Shown: piece after piece, positions 37,201-46,149 of the stretch
Numbering within the stretch: the stretch's first letter is position 1
How the letters are laid out: each line of letters begins with the position of its first letter
Program-made: the position numbers and the translations under genes
NCBI RefSeq assembly: GCF_963082655.1
Contig: NC_081553.1
Location: forward strand, 36,467,509 to 36,531,508
DNA length: 64,000 bases
Reading direction: 5' to 3'
Source of the DNA: Stomoxys calcitrans
Lineage: Eukaryota; Arthropoda; Insecta; Diptera; Muscidae
The notes under the pieces: generated by a model
What the model saw: only the letters and a program-made list of their open reading frames with translations
What the model was told of the DNA's origin: nothing
Database searches by the model: none

Positions 37201-40200
37201 GCTATGAATTTGAAATAAAGGTACTCCCAAGTACTGAATGGTGGTTGTTTTCTTTAACTTTATCTACTCAACAGCAAATTTGTTCGTTTTACTCTACCTT
37301 CACTGTCTTGCTCTTCAGTAGACTTGAAATACAACATTATGTGGGTTCAGTGTTAACAAGTTCAACAAAAACATTCAACAATGAATGGTTTTGTACAGGA
37401 CTTTGACTTATTCAATTTTTTTAACTATTTTCTATTCATATTTTTTTTTGTGACGACAAACTTTCTTAAAACGCATATTCTTATTGCCTACGACCTGAGT
37501 TTGCCAGTGACGCACTCACATCAATGACGCACCCAGGCGTATAATTTATTTGCATTCATTCAACAAGCATACGCTACCTTGTAAATTTTCTCTTAATCTT
37601 TAAAAGTATCTAGTCACGCTGCTTCGCTTATCGCCATCGAAAAACCCGCAATAAAATTTTTGCCAAACGATAATGACCAATGTATTGTTTGCATATTTTT
37701 GGTTAAAAATAAAATCGCAAAATAAGAAATCTAAAAATAGAAATTAAGAAAAGAGTGCAAGTTTTATAAAAAAAAACAATAAATAAATATGCTAACAATA
37801 TGATTTTAAAGGTAAAGAAATATACACTCCATATAAGGCCTATACACCTAGAAAAATTTGTCTGCTGAAGTCTCAGCAAACACTGTCTGCTGATATTAAA
37901 TGAAAAACTTAACACTTTTGAATAATCAATTCAACATAAAAATAAAAATTTGGTATGCAATTTTGGATGGGGTACCTAGGAGGGCTCCCCCCCTCAAAAA
38001 CCTACCAAATATATATTTAGACCAATCACAACAATATGGGACTCAAATGAAAGGTATTAAGAATGAGAAAACGTATCTGATATCCAATTGTCGGACCAAG
38101 TGTTAGGAGGACCACCCCAACCCCCAAAAGACCCCTAAATCGGATATAATTACCGATCATGGTAATATGGTACTCAAATGAAAGGTATTTGCGAGTATAA
38201 TACGAATCTGACATCCAAATGTGGGACCAAGTGTTTGGGAGGCCGTCCCTTCCCAAAAACACCACCAAATAGGACTTATTTACTAAACATGGCAAATAGG
38301 ACTTATTTACAGAACAAGGCAAAAAAAAGGTACTTGAGAGTAAAATGCGAATTTTGCCCATGAACATACCACTAAGGAACAGGTGGAATGAGTGCAGTCC
38401 GATTTAAGTTTTTTAAGCTCAATGATAAGGGGCCTCCTTTTTATAGTCCGAGTCCGAACGGCGTGCCGCAGTGCCACACCTCTTTGTAGAGAAGTCTTAT
38501 ATGGCAAAGTACCTCACAAATGTTGCCAGCATTAGAGGTGGAAAACCACCGCTGAAAATTTTTTCTGATGGTCTCGCCAGGATTCGTACTCAGGCGTTCA
38601 GCGTCATAGGTGGACATGCTAACCTCTGCGCTACGGTGGCCTCCAAGTAGAATACCAATCTGATATCCAAATGTGGGACCAAGTGTTTGGGAGGGTGCCC
38701 CTCCCCAAAAAACGACAAATTTACGACGATAGCAATATGGGTCTCAAATGAAAGGTCTTTGGGAATAAAGCACGAATCNNNNNNNNNNNNNNNNNNNNNN
38801 NNNNNNNNNNNNNNNNNNNNNNNNNNNNNNNNNNNNNNNNNNNNNNNNNNNNNNNNNNNNNNNNNNNNNNNNNNNNNNNNNNNNNNNNNNNNNNNNNNNN
38901 NNNNNNNNNNNNNNNNNNNNNNNNNNNNNNNNNNNNNNNNNNNNNNNNNNNNNNNNNNNNNNNNNNNNNNNNNNNNNNTATATATATATATATATATATA
39001 TATATGGGAGCTATATCCAAATCTGGACCGATTTCTATGAACTTCACAAATAATGTCGGGAGTCCTAAATTGTATTTAAACATTTTGTGATACATAAATA
39101 TAAAATTTAGGAAATTCTGCAAAAAAACTCTAGGGATTTTTAAATCCATTCATTTGTTTTTAAGTTATAGCGGTTTGAACATTTTTCTGCTAAAAAGTTT
39201 GAATACGGGCAGGGTGGCAACACTGCATCACACTGACCTAAATTCATACACTTTCTTTTAGTTTTCACATGTTTTCAAATTAACCAGTAATGTCGATAGT
39301 GATAAAAAAAATCTTTCCTGCCAAATTTCGAATGGATCGATTAACATTCACCACATTATTTCAATATCAGTCCAAATCTGAACCGATGTTTTCCTATTTC
39401 AATAGGCTTTATCTCTTAAGCCTAGTACTGACTTCATTCACAGCCGAAATGCCTATTAAATTATTGCGAAATCCGACGGGCTTTTTTTCTTTGCCAGATC
39501 ACAAACAAAAGTCAAACAACAAAATACAACACCAACAAAAGTATTGAAGCAAAGTTGATTCGGCCCATTTCGTAGGCATTTAATTACATTTGCGAAATTT
39601 ATGCTGAAGCAGCGACATGTCGCTACTGTTGCGCTTGCTCGTAGAACTAACTCGGTTCCACTTGTGCGGAATGTGTTCGCATATCTTCGTCACCATTTTT
39701 TATAGTGCGTTTTGCGAAAAGTCGAAGTCAGTACTAGGTTTTAGCCAAAAAAAAATGCCTGTGCCAAATTTGAAGACAGCGAGCTGTACTAGGTTATTGT
39801 AGGGGTAAAATAGCAACCAAGTGAACGTCTTTAATCCTCCACGGTAGACCAGGGTAGTTCTGGCTCAATTCCAATTGGGCTGGGATTTTTTCCAACTTCA
39901 TAGGCGTGTTTCGATTGTAACCAGGGACCACGTATCGCATGTGTCAAATGCATGACTCTCTGGTGGACATGAGGTCACCTCCTGAATTGAGTTCATACTA
40001 TTTGGATGGGCAGGATAATAAGGGTACCACTAGCAAAGGGCTCAAATAGGAATATTGTGATTAAAGCTCAATCACCACAAGGACGGTTTTTGTACTCCTT
40101 TTTGAAGCTCTTGGATAATTGTGGTACTTTTTTGGGTCATTTGAAAAGGAAGGGGTTAAAGTTTGCTGGATACGAGGATGACGATTTAATCTTGATGTGT

Positions 40201-42293
40201 GGCCGTTCAGGGTGCATATAGTATGCTGCCAAGATTGGCCAACGGGTTTGACGTTAAAACCCGATAGATAAAGTTGGTGCTATTCTCCAATATGAGGTAA
40301 CTTGGTGTGTTCAGGGAACCACCATTGCAATGTCAGGACTTTGACGTCGCGATGGACACATGACGGACTTACGCATGATTTGCGGGGATGAGGAGTTATA
40401 GACGGTTGAACACCTATTGTGGCACTGGCCTGAAATTGCAGTTGTAGATGCAGGACTATGGCAAAATGAACACATTTTTCCTGTCTAAATTAATTCCAGG
40501 CACATACTCCTTTCGCCACTCTTGACTACAATTGAGACTAGAAGTGGTAGGAGGGAACTTTTCCAGCCCGCCTGGCTTCCATTATTGTCATGCATGTTGG
40601 ATCCTTATCTTCTACGTTCTAAATTTTGATGTTGTAGTAGTGTGTTGTACACTGAGACGGCAGCCCTTGCCGATGGAGAACTCCATCGGGTGAATCCGGT
40701 ACGTACAACCGGCTGCCATGCCTGCCACTTCCATTATTGTCATGCATGTTGGATCCTTATCTTCTACGTTCTAAATTTTGTTGTTGTAGTAGTGTGTTGT
40801 ACACTGAGACGGCAGCCCTTGCCGATGGAGAACTCCATCGGGTGAATCCGGTACGTACAACCGGCTGCCATGGGATTGTACTAAATTTTGTAAATTTAGT
40901 CTGTGTTCTTCACCACTTTTTGAATCTTTTTGAATCCATTATATAACCTAAGTTCAAGAACCATAACAGCAGCAAACACAAAAATCAATTTAGAGAATTT
41001 TTATTTTGAAGTTTATATTTTAATAAGGCGAATTCAAAAATGAATTGACATACCAAGTTTCATCAGCTGTGCTGATGCGACTACCTTATTAAATATACCT
41101 TGACATGTTGTTTATATTGATTTAGACGAGATCCCCTGAGGAAGTCACCGAAAAAAAGTGAAGAAACGTTGTGATCAAAAATCTATAATTATTTGTTTTA
41201 TTAGCTCAAAAAATCAAAGATCAATAAGGTAAAAATGACCACATATAAAAATAAAAACGTTGCAAAATTTGTAAACCAAATACATTTCAACATTTTGTAA
41301 TTCATTTATTCTTAATATGTATTGCCCCGGTAGCCGAGTTGGTAGCGTGCTCGGATTACCAGTGCAGGGGTCGTGGGTTCGATTCCCACCAGAAGCCTTG
41401 GTCTGTCACTACTGTGGTATCACAATGAAATTAAAATTGTCTAAGTGAGTCTGTAAAGGACTGCCACTCTTACCTAACCTAACCTAATATGTATTGCAAA
41501 TTTGCCCATGAACATTCCCTTAAGGAACTGGGGCAAACTTCTCACATATCAATGAGTGAGAGCTATATTACTTCGGATTAATTCACGAAGGTCACGAAAA
41601 AGTTCATTAAGAAAACAGAAAATTCACCACACTTACATCTCACATTATGTACCATGCTCAGCTATTTAAAACATGAGGGCAGTGCAAATATTGATTGGTG
41701 AGTTTCATACTCAGAACGGCTTATTTGAAATGCAGAGGGCCTGTTATGTTCAACCGTACATTGTTTAACATGTGGTGTGGTGAACTACCACACTTCAGTA
41801 TATATACAGAATTGCCTTAGTGGTGTAATTGATTTTGAGTTTTACAAGGGATAGAAAAGCCGAATCAACCCATTTACTTTGATAACCATCTATTGAAAGT
41901 TTTGACACAGTCTTTGTTAAGACTTGCGGTATATTTAATAAAAACATTGTAAATGTATAAAAGCAAGTATATTTAATTATGAAAATTTCATAAATTTCAT
42001 AAAAATATTCAGGGATATATTCCACAATCTTAAATAAAGTTAACCTCGGTAAAAGATTCCAAATTTTCGCGGCAATTTTTTAAAAATGGTATTCCAGGTA
42101 TACTTTTGAAATTTCCGGTTCTTTAAATTCACTCACCGCAATCTTGAAATGGCAGTGATCGGGCCATTAAAATTTTCTTTCTCACTTCCTCCGCATATCT
42201 AGCAATAGTTCCGCCGGCCACTTGATTGGGACCAGCAGTAATGGCTAATATCAGGAATGACAATAGAATTTTCAAATAATAAACAGCTTTCAT
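28257..42293 (-). CDS. Npc2: NPC2-like ML-domain secreted lipid-binding protein, 4 exons
   Basis: Coding exons are 42293-42137, 28974-28867, 28630-28461 and 28388-28257; phases 1, 1 and 0 join without a stop to give 188 residues. NPC2 proteins are secreted or lysosomal binders of sterols and other lipids. The start at 42293 opens with a hydrophobic signal peptide (residues about 4-20); an in-frame ATG further upstream lacks this. Residues 50-53 read QDCG, the usual start of the mature ML fold. The six family cysteines are present: C52, C66 and C71 (SSCSEIPC), C117 and C123 (PCEGDEEC), and C164 (VLCF). RGT at 75-77 and YWASV at 133-137 are also family-like. Odd features are about 30 extra residues between signal peptide and C52, and two extra C-terminal cysteines (C174, C177). 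Exons 2-4 are strong; the link to exon 1 across a 13.2-kb intron with an assembly gap is inferred from matching phase and the DCG|S junction. Insects have several paralogues and I cannot say which this is. Confidence 0.82.
29515..30440 (+). mobile_element. Helentron-like element, complete
   Basis: The left end has the perfect palindrome GTTCGGCCGGGCCGAAC (29547-29563) and ATACCCACCACC. Three to four units with TTTTATGGGCCCAAGA and CCTAAATCGGCGGATCGGTC follow, then GAATATATATACTTTATAGG, ending GTCGGTGGTTGGTATAA. Confidence 0.85.
30441..30965 (+). mobile_element. Second Helentron-like element, joined head-to-tail
   Basis: The left end AACAAATAAAAGTGTGCTAA begins right at the previous right terminus. 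TTCGGCCAGGCCGAA and TATACCCCCCACCATGGATC follow, then two or three units with GCGCCCTCTAGTGGCTCA. The right end is lost. Confidence 0.8.
31064..31378 (-). mobile_element. SINE-B, near full length
   Basis: On the minus strand the A box TAGCGCAGAGG-like region is degraded (CGCAGCGCAGAGGTTAGCAT), the B box GGATTCGAATCC is intact, and the body includes GTGTCGCACTGCGGCACGCC. The 3' part reads AGTTTGCCCCTGTTCCTTAG. Confidence 0.85.
31400..33050. repeat. Higher-order tandem array, alternating ~280 and ~330-bp units
   Basis: The landmark CCATGTGCCCTATTTACAAA recurs at about 31530, 31815, 32142, 32420 and 32750. Spacings are about 285, 327, 278 and 330 bp. Long units carry an extra segment with GAAAAGAGCGTGCAGATATA and CCACTATGGACATACAAATC. 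Every unit contains AATCGATTAATCGA-like clusters and TTCGGTTTTGATCGATTTAT. The order is A-B-A-B-B. No coding content is seen. Confidence 0.9.
33051..33345 (+). mobile_element. Helentron-like right part joined to an inverted left end
   Basis: A unit end (GCGCCCTCTAGAGGCTAATG) and GAATATATATACTTTAAGC are followed at 33280 by a reverse-complement left end (CCATGGTGGTGGGTTCCC, CCGGCCGAATTTAGCACG, TTTTCACTTGTTTT). Confidence 0.7.
33346..34265. other. No gene recognised
   Basis: AT-rich intronic sequence with a CGCTCTC-rich patch at 34140-34170. Confidence 0.35.
34300..34615 (+). mobile_element. Helentron-like fragment
   Basis: Two units (GGGCTCAAGAAATCAATTTG; AAGTCAAATCGGGAGATCGG) are followed by CCCAATGACCTACATCGATA and CAAGCGGCTAGCTTACC; the right end is missing. 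Confidence 0.75.
34620..35960 (+). mobile_element. Second tandem-array element, C/G-rich hairpin units
   Basis: Units of about 170-185 bp share CATTTGAGCCCCATATTG, TGGTCAGCAAATA, a GGGG...CCCCC segment and GATATCAGATTC. The 3' end reads ATGGAAATCGGTTCAGCCG, a CAAAC-rich tract and TTTTTATATACAGG. It encodes nothing. Overall layout (short-unit array plus conserved 3' end) parallels the Helentron-like family. Confidence 0.75.
35990..36565 (-). mobile_element. Helentron-like array, reverse orientation
   Basis: Antisense units contain ATATAGACCGATCTGCCAGT, GGACTATATTTGGATGTAGC and CCGATCTCCCGA; ends are not preserved. Confidence 0.7.
36566..37960. other. No gene recognised; one local tandem duplication
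   Basis: AT-rich intronic DNA. A ~110-130-bp block (CACGCCTAGTTTTTTATATG through GACAGCGAGACGCTTTCATA) is duplicated at about 36963-37066 and 37088-37172. Confidence 0.5.
37960..38345 (-). mobile_element. C-rich tandem-array element, reverse orientation, part 1
   Basis: Units carry TGGGACTCAAATGAAAGGTA, TCTGATATCCAA and GGACCACCCCAACCCCC, the reverse complement of the 34.6-kb family. SINE-B at 38346 separates it from part 2. Confidence 0.75.
38346..38643 (-). mobile_element. SINE-B, near full length, inside the C-rich array
   Basis: Minus-strand head CACCGTAGCGCAGAGGTTAG, body GTGTGGCACTGCGGCACG, 3' end GTGGTATGTTCATGGGCAAA. The body is complete apart from a short deletion near 38385. Confidence 0.85.
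38644..38778 (-). mobile_element. C-rich tandem-array element, reverse orientation, part 2
   Basis: Continuation after SINE-B (ATACCAATCTGATATCCAAA, GGGTCTCAAATGAAAGGTC), cut by the gap. Confidence 0.7.
38779..38978. other. Assembly gap of 200 N
   Basis: A round number of unknown bases between two unrelated repeat families; true size is unknown. A (TA)n run (38979-39005) borders it, then a short Helentron-like piece to about 39045. Confidence 0.99.
39046..39955. other. No gene recognised
   Basis: AT-rich intronic sequence; a weak Helentron-like match lies at 39315-39390 (GAATGGATCGATTAAC; CAGTCCAAATCTGAACCGAT). Confidence 0.35.
39960..40590 (+). pseudogene. LINE reverse transcriptase/C-terminus remnant
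   Basis: Scattered frames read LKFAGYEDDDLIL (the YADD region), then KLVLFSNM and FREPPLQCQDF. Near 40390 CGDEEL.TVEHLLWHWPEIA matches the zinc-finger-like C-terminus of R1/Jockey-type LINEs. Many stops. Confidence 0.5.
40629..40720 (-). mobile_element. SINE-C copy (in duplicated unit 1)
   Basis: Nearly identical to the copy at 40781; its 5' end coincides with the tandem junction. Confidence 0.85.
40781..40880 (-). mobile_element. SINE-C copy with 10-bp target duplication
   Basis: CTAAATTTTG at 40771-40780 recurs at 40881-40890. The element reads on the minus strand from the CCATGGCAGCCGG region to a short TACAACAACAA tail. It is not tRNA-like. Confidence 0.9.
41014..41185. other. Branched fold candidate with possible Penelope-like context
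   Basis: TTTAATAAGG (41019-41028) pairs with CCTTATTAAA (41084-41093); inside are AATTCA/TGAATT and CATCAGC/GCTGATG hairpins. About 45 bp on, CCCCTGAGGAAGTCACCG and GAAGAAACGTTGTG resemble the conserved segment near Penelope-like element ends. The identity is tentative. Confidence 0.3.
41326..41484 (+). mobile_element. SINE-A, full length, 13-bp target duplication
   Basis: The head is tRNA-like: A box TAGCCGAGTTGGTAGCG, B box GGTTCGATTCC and T-arm GTGGG/CCCAC. The tail reads ACTGTGGTATCACAATGAA, CTAAGTGAGTCTG, CTGCCACTCT and CCTAACCTAACC. TAATATGTATTGC at 41313-41325 recurs at 41485-41497. The tail matches the LINE 3' end at 45445-45530. Confidence 0.93.
41498..41560 (-). mobile_element. SINE-B 3' fragment
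   Basis: AAATTTGCCCATGAACATTC through ATATCAATGAGTG; the rest is missing. Confidence 0.7.
41600..41770. repeat. Diverged dispersed repeat, paired with 44500-44660
   Basis: AAAACATGAGGGCAGTG, GTGAGTTTCATAC and GTGGTGAACTACCACAC recur in the same order at 44500-44660. Type unknown. The remainder to 42136 shows no feature. Confidence 0.6.
42137..42293 (-). CDS. Npc2: Signal-peptide exon 1 of the NPC2-like gene
   Basis: This exon codes 52 residues plus one base and ends at a GTGAGT donor. It carries the hydrophobic leader and ends in the FQDC that opens NPC2 mature domains. I looked from the donor down to about 41800 for a nearer second exon and saw no ML-domain sequence, so the next compatible exon is the one at 28974. 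Confidence 0.7.
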
Positions 42294-43273
42294 GCTCGTC
42301 CACCGCTGTCGTAAGACTGTATGCGCACTGTGTTCAATGAGACCGTTTCGGAAGGGTTTTATTTTAAAATTTCTAGCAACCGAAGACACTGCTTTTTTTC
42401 TTTTTTTTTGGGCTGGCTTTATCAACTGTATTGATTTTGGTGATTGTATTAATAACCACTTGTGTGACAGTAGCTTGAATATTTTTTTTGATATATATAT
42501 ATTTTTTTATAATTTCATTTCTTTTTTTAAGAAAAATATTGCCGAAAGCACTTTAAAAATTTTTCTATAACTAAACAAATTTTTTTTGTTTTCTTTTTGC
42601 GATATCTAACATGAATGGTCGCGAGCCTACTGACTTACCAATCGTTATTGATATGGTCTAAAGAACCTTTTTCCATATCTATCTAGCTCTCCACGCGTTT
42701 GGTCGTCGTGAATTTTGCCAGATACGAGGAAACTACAATATATATATGGTGGTTAGAGGTGGTTGTTGGCTGTTCCAACAGCCACTAACACCATCAACGA
42801 CGTCTTAATAATCTTCGACTGTGTAATCACTGCCCGCCATAGTAATTCATTGTGATTTACACTATATTTCGCTAGTCTCAAGTACCCCTTAAAATAGTTT
42901 CAAGTGGTGAGGCCCCCCAATCGACTATTGTTAGTCTATTACAATTGTTTTGTTTTTTCTGTTGGCTGATAAAGCAAAAAATACCCTTCATTGGAAAATG
43001 TATCTATTTTGGTATATAGAAAACACCCACATTCACACACACCCACACACGTTCATAATCAGTTAAGCATGGTTTCAAGTAGAAGCAAAATTTTGCAAAG
43101 AACTGCACGTATATGTATATCGATATGCGATATTCGTGCATTAGATCACTGCTTATAATATTAAAGGAAATGTACATTTTACACTAAGCAACAAAGTCCG
43201 AAAAAAATAAGGGTTGTGTTTTTATAGTGAAACCTATCAATATAACAATAATACAACAAAGACCTAAGGCTAA
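42294..43273. other. 5' flank of the NPC2-like gene; no other gene recognised
   Basis: AT-rich with poly-T tracts (42393-42410, 42480-42510). No TATA/Inr pair stands out near 42300-42400. A CA-rich run occurs at 43025-43050. Confidence 0.35.
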
Positions 43274-44030
43274 ACAAGTAAAAGAGCGCTAAGTTCGGCC
43301 GGGCCGAACCTTGGGAACCCAACACCATAGATTCTCCTAAAAATTTAATACCAAATAAATTTAGTTGAAGGGCATAACTTTATTTTACATACCAAACTTC
43401 TGTCAAGCCAGTAAAAATTGAAGCTTCTAGGAACCCGAATAAGGATGATCGAGAGACCGGTTTACATGGGGCCACATCAGGTTATAGACTGATTTGGAAG
43501 TCGTAACAGAACGTCGCATGCAAATTTTCAGCCAAATCGGACAAAAATTGCGGCTTCCAGGGGCTCAAGAAGTCAAATCGGGAGATCGGTTTATATGGGA
43601 CCTATATGAGGTTATAAACCGATTTGGACCGTACTTGGCACAGTTGTTGAAAGTCAAAACGAAACACTACATGCACAATTTCAGCCTCATCGGACAAAAA
43701 TTGCGGCTTCCAGGGGGTTAAGACGGTAAATCGGGAGATCGGTTTATATGGGAGCTATATCTAAATCCAAACCGACATGGCTCATTTGTAATTCCCAATG
43801 ACCTACATCAATATTAAGTATCTGTGCAAATTTTCAAGCGGCTAGCTTTACGTGTTCGACCGCTATCGTGATTACGACAGCCGGACGGACGGACATGGCT
43901 AGATCGACTCAGATCATCGAGCGGATTAAGAATATATATACTTTATGAGGTCTTAGACAAATATTTCAAGGTGTTACATACGGAATGACTAGATTAGTAT
44001 ACCCCCATCCTATGGTGGTGGATATAAAAA
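43274..44030 (+). mobile_element. Helentron-like element, complete, short
   Basis: Left end AAACAAGTAAAAGAGCGCTA with the perfect palindrome GTTCGGCCGGGCCGAAC, then two to three units (GGCTTCCAGGGGCTCAAGAA), CCAATGACCTACATCAATAT, GAATATATATACTTTATGAG and right terminus ATCCTATGGTGGTGGATATA. Confidence 0.88.
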
Positions 44031-44700
44031 GTACGACAATAATTCCCTCCCACGCCCAGTATGCAGCATACCATGCGAAATTTTCGGCAGCAAACAAATG
44101 TTGGCAAAAAACTATGCATACGTTATTTTGTATGAATAAATCCATAACGTGGAACAACAAATTTTCGAGGCAATAGTTTTCTTGCAATTAAACAATATCC
44201 ATTGCTTTCACTGTCATGCTGCAATACAAAGCACACCGAAAATTTAGCTTAGGATATCTCAATACATTTCTTATGGCAACGAAAATTTCGTATGAGGTGC
44301 ATACCACTCTAAAATCATAAAATAATAATTTGTTTTTTTTGCCAACAATGAATTCGATATTTGCCGTGCATATCACGATTAATCGGTTCGAATGATATGG
44401 ATAAACTGGATTGATATAAATTATATGTACATTTATATGTATGTGTGATATAAATTATATGTACATTTATGTATATGTGTGTAGAGCAATATGTTGTGTT
44501 ATTCAAAACATGAGAGCAGTGGCAGTGCACCACTGCATAGTGGTGAGTTTCATACAGTGAGCGACTCTTTTGAATTGCAGAGTGTCCGTTATGTGCGAGG
44601 AACAACAATAACCGAACTTTGTTAAGACATAAGCAAGTGGTGAACTACCACACAGCTAAGTTTTAGGAGGGCTATAAAAGAAGAGTACAGGCATGACATA
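44031..44700. other. No gene; AT-rich and a short direct repeat
   Basis: ATAAATTATATGTACATTTA is duplicated in tandem at about 44415-44470. The 44500-44660 repeat pairs with 41600-41770. Confidence 0.45.
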
Positions 44701-44709
44701 ATTACCCGC

Positions 44710-44970
44710 TAATGTACCGTAAACAGCTGAGTACAATTTTGTTTTCCCGAAGTACACTATGTGTCAACGAGTGTGGTTGTGTGTGTGTGTATTATAGTTA
44801 AAAACCATTGCACCCACAAACAACGAAACATGGCGCGAACTATTGTAGTTACATACACAAAATCAGAGTTGCACTAATCACTGATTTTGACAGATAGTGT
44901 ACTCAATATTTTGTTGTTGGGCAACTGCCACTACCTCTAAATGAATATATCTTGAGTACAAGTACTGAAG
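44710..44970 (-). mobile_element. MITE-like family X, copy 1
   Basis: It shares GACAGATAGTGTACTCAATA, TTTTGTTGTTGGGCAACTG and CGCGAACT with copies at 55205, 56256 and 56790. Ends carry inverted TGTCAACGAG/CTGTCAAAAT-type motifs. Confidence 0.6.
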
Positions 44971-45440
44971 CTGAGGCAAAATAGAACGAGTATTCCCAAT
45001 TAGCTTTTTATTGATTCAAATCACTAAAATCTGTTAAGGTAATCAAAATTACAGAAAACATTAACATTTGCTCGATATGTTCATATTTTACCTTGACTTT
45101 TGTTCTGAATTGATTGGTTTGCTTCCCTAAGGGAAATGGGACAGGTCCCAAACCTGTCACGGGATAGGTCCTCTGGTGATAGGGTCCGGTTTCAGTTCTC
45201 GTCACCTTACATGGAAAAAAACTATCACTTTTATAAGGGTTTGTCACTCGAGGTGACGAATTATGGGTCCTGGGACAGTTCGAAAAGGATGAGTATACTG
45301 TGCAAGTATTGTTAAGGGAGATAACATTAGTTTGCAAATATATTTAACGCATAAGCAATTTTTAACAATAATTAAGCGACTTTTTAAAAAATATTTAAAA
45401 ATCAAAAGTTATGACAATTGGAACTTTTCATTTCTTGAAG
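44971..45440. other. No gene recognised
   Basis: AT-rich; a short inverted pair GGTCCCAAACCTGTCACG/GATAGGGTCCGG-type region near 45145-45190 only. Confidence 0.3.
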
Positions 45441-45444
45441 GATA

Positions 45445-46010
45445 TGACCTGTGATAGGTAGGTTAGGTTAGGTTTAAGTGGCAGACTCACTTAGACGTTT
45501 TTTGTTCATTGTGATACCACAGGAACAGATAAAGGAAGAAGCTTTTTAGTTTTGCGAATGTTCTCATCCGCTAAATCAGATAGGATGTGGAACTCCTTCT
45601 GACTGCTAGTGCGGGACACACACACAGAAGGTGTTCTATAGTCGTTTCTTCTTCGATATCCTCACATCTTCTGCAAAAGTCGTTGCTGGCTGACAGTGAA
45701 CTCGTCATGACGGACACAATGACTGAGACGTCTGTTCTAACCAATTACAGCAAAATTGTAGACCTCTTCAAATCTAGATTAGGCCACATAGTTTTGAAAT
45801 GCATAGTTTTTGGAATGTCCCCTCTTTGTGACCATCTATCATTCGTTGTACTTCGGAACTGATCCTGAAAACTTAGCTTACATGTCGCTTAAGTCATACC
45901 CACACATTACAATATCCCTGGAATTTGTAGCGTAGTTCCTAGTATCGCAAGCTCGTCCGCTTTACAATTACCTGTGTGACAGATAACTAATTCTCTAGTT
46001 TAGGACCGGT
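45445..46010 (-). pseudogene. LINE 3' end with RNase H/C-terminal remnant and SINE-A-like tail
   Basis: The minus-strand translation (with stops) reads ICHTGNCKADELA, VGM..ATCKLSF, NDRWSQRGD, WPNLDLKRSTILL and CRRCEDIEEETTIEHLLCVC, the end of an RNase H-bearing I/R1-like LINE ORF2. The 3' UTR then reads TGTGGTATCACAATGAAC, CTAAGTGAGTCTGCCACT and TAACCTAACCTAACC, matching SINE-A. Confidence 0.75.
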
Positions 46011-46149
46011 ATATTCGGGGCAATTGACTAATCCGCCCCATGCCACTATGGACATACACCTAAGTTAGTAATCGGGTTATTGTACGCTCTAAATGCTAAA
46101 AAGGTAACATCGAAAAAGAAAATCTAAATAAGAAATTCAGTGCTACTTA

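Larger units (their letters stand above)
40566..40880. repeat. ~165-bp tandem duplication including a SINE-C
   Basis: CCATTATTGTCATGCATGTT through GGCTGCCATG occurs twice in tandem with very few differences, so the duplication is recent and later than the SINE-C insertion. Confidence 0.92.
28975..42136 (-). other. Intron 1 of the NPC2-like gene, repeat-filled (inferred)
   Basis: About 13.2 kb between two phase-1 splice sites. It contains Helentron-like elements, SINE-B copies, a higher-order tandem array, a second C-rich tandem family, LINE fragments, SINE-C and SINE-A copies and the assembly gap. No other coding exon is recognised inside. The stretch 28975-29515 shows only a SINE-B remnant near 29262-29305. 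Confidence 0.55.

Noticed and set aside
38687..39149. Open frames on both strands at 38.7-39.1 kb
   Set aside because: They run through the 200 N gap and a (TA)n repeat.
41014..41095. Hammerhead ribozyme
   Set aside because: CTGATG and GAAA-like pieces occur on the two strands but not in the arrangement the hammerhead core requires.
41326..41400. Functional tRNA gene
   Set aside because: A and B boxes and a T arm are present, but anticodon and acceptor stems do not pair, and it is the head of SINE-A with a target duplication around the whole unit.
42294..42425. Upstream in-frame ATG extending the NPC2-like protein by 44 residues
   Set aside because: The extension is basic and would place the signal peptide internally; the ATG at 42293 directly precedes the hydrophobic leader.
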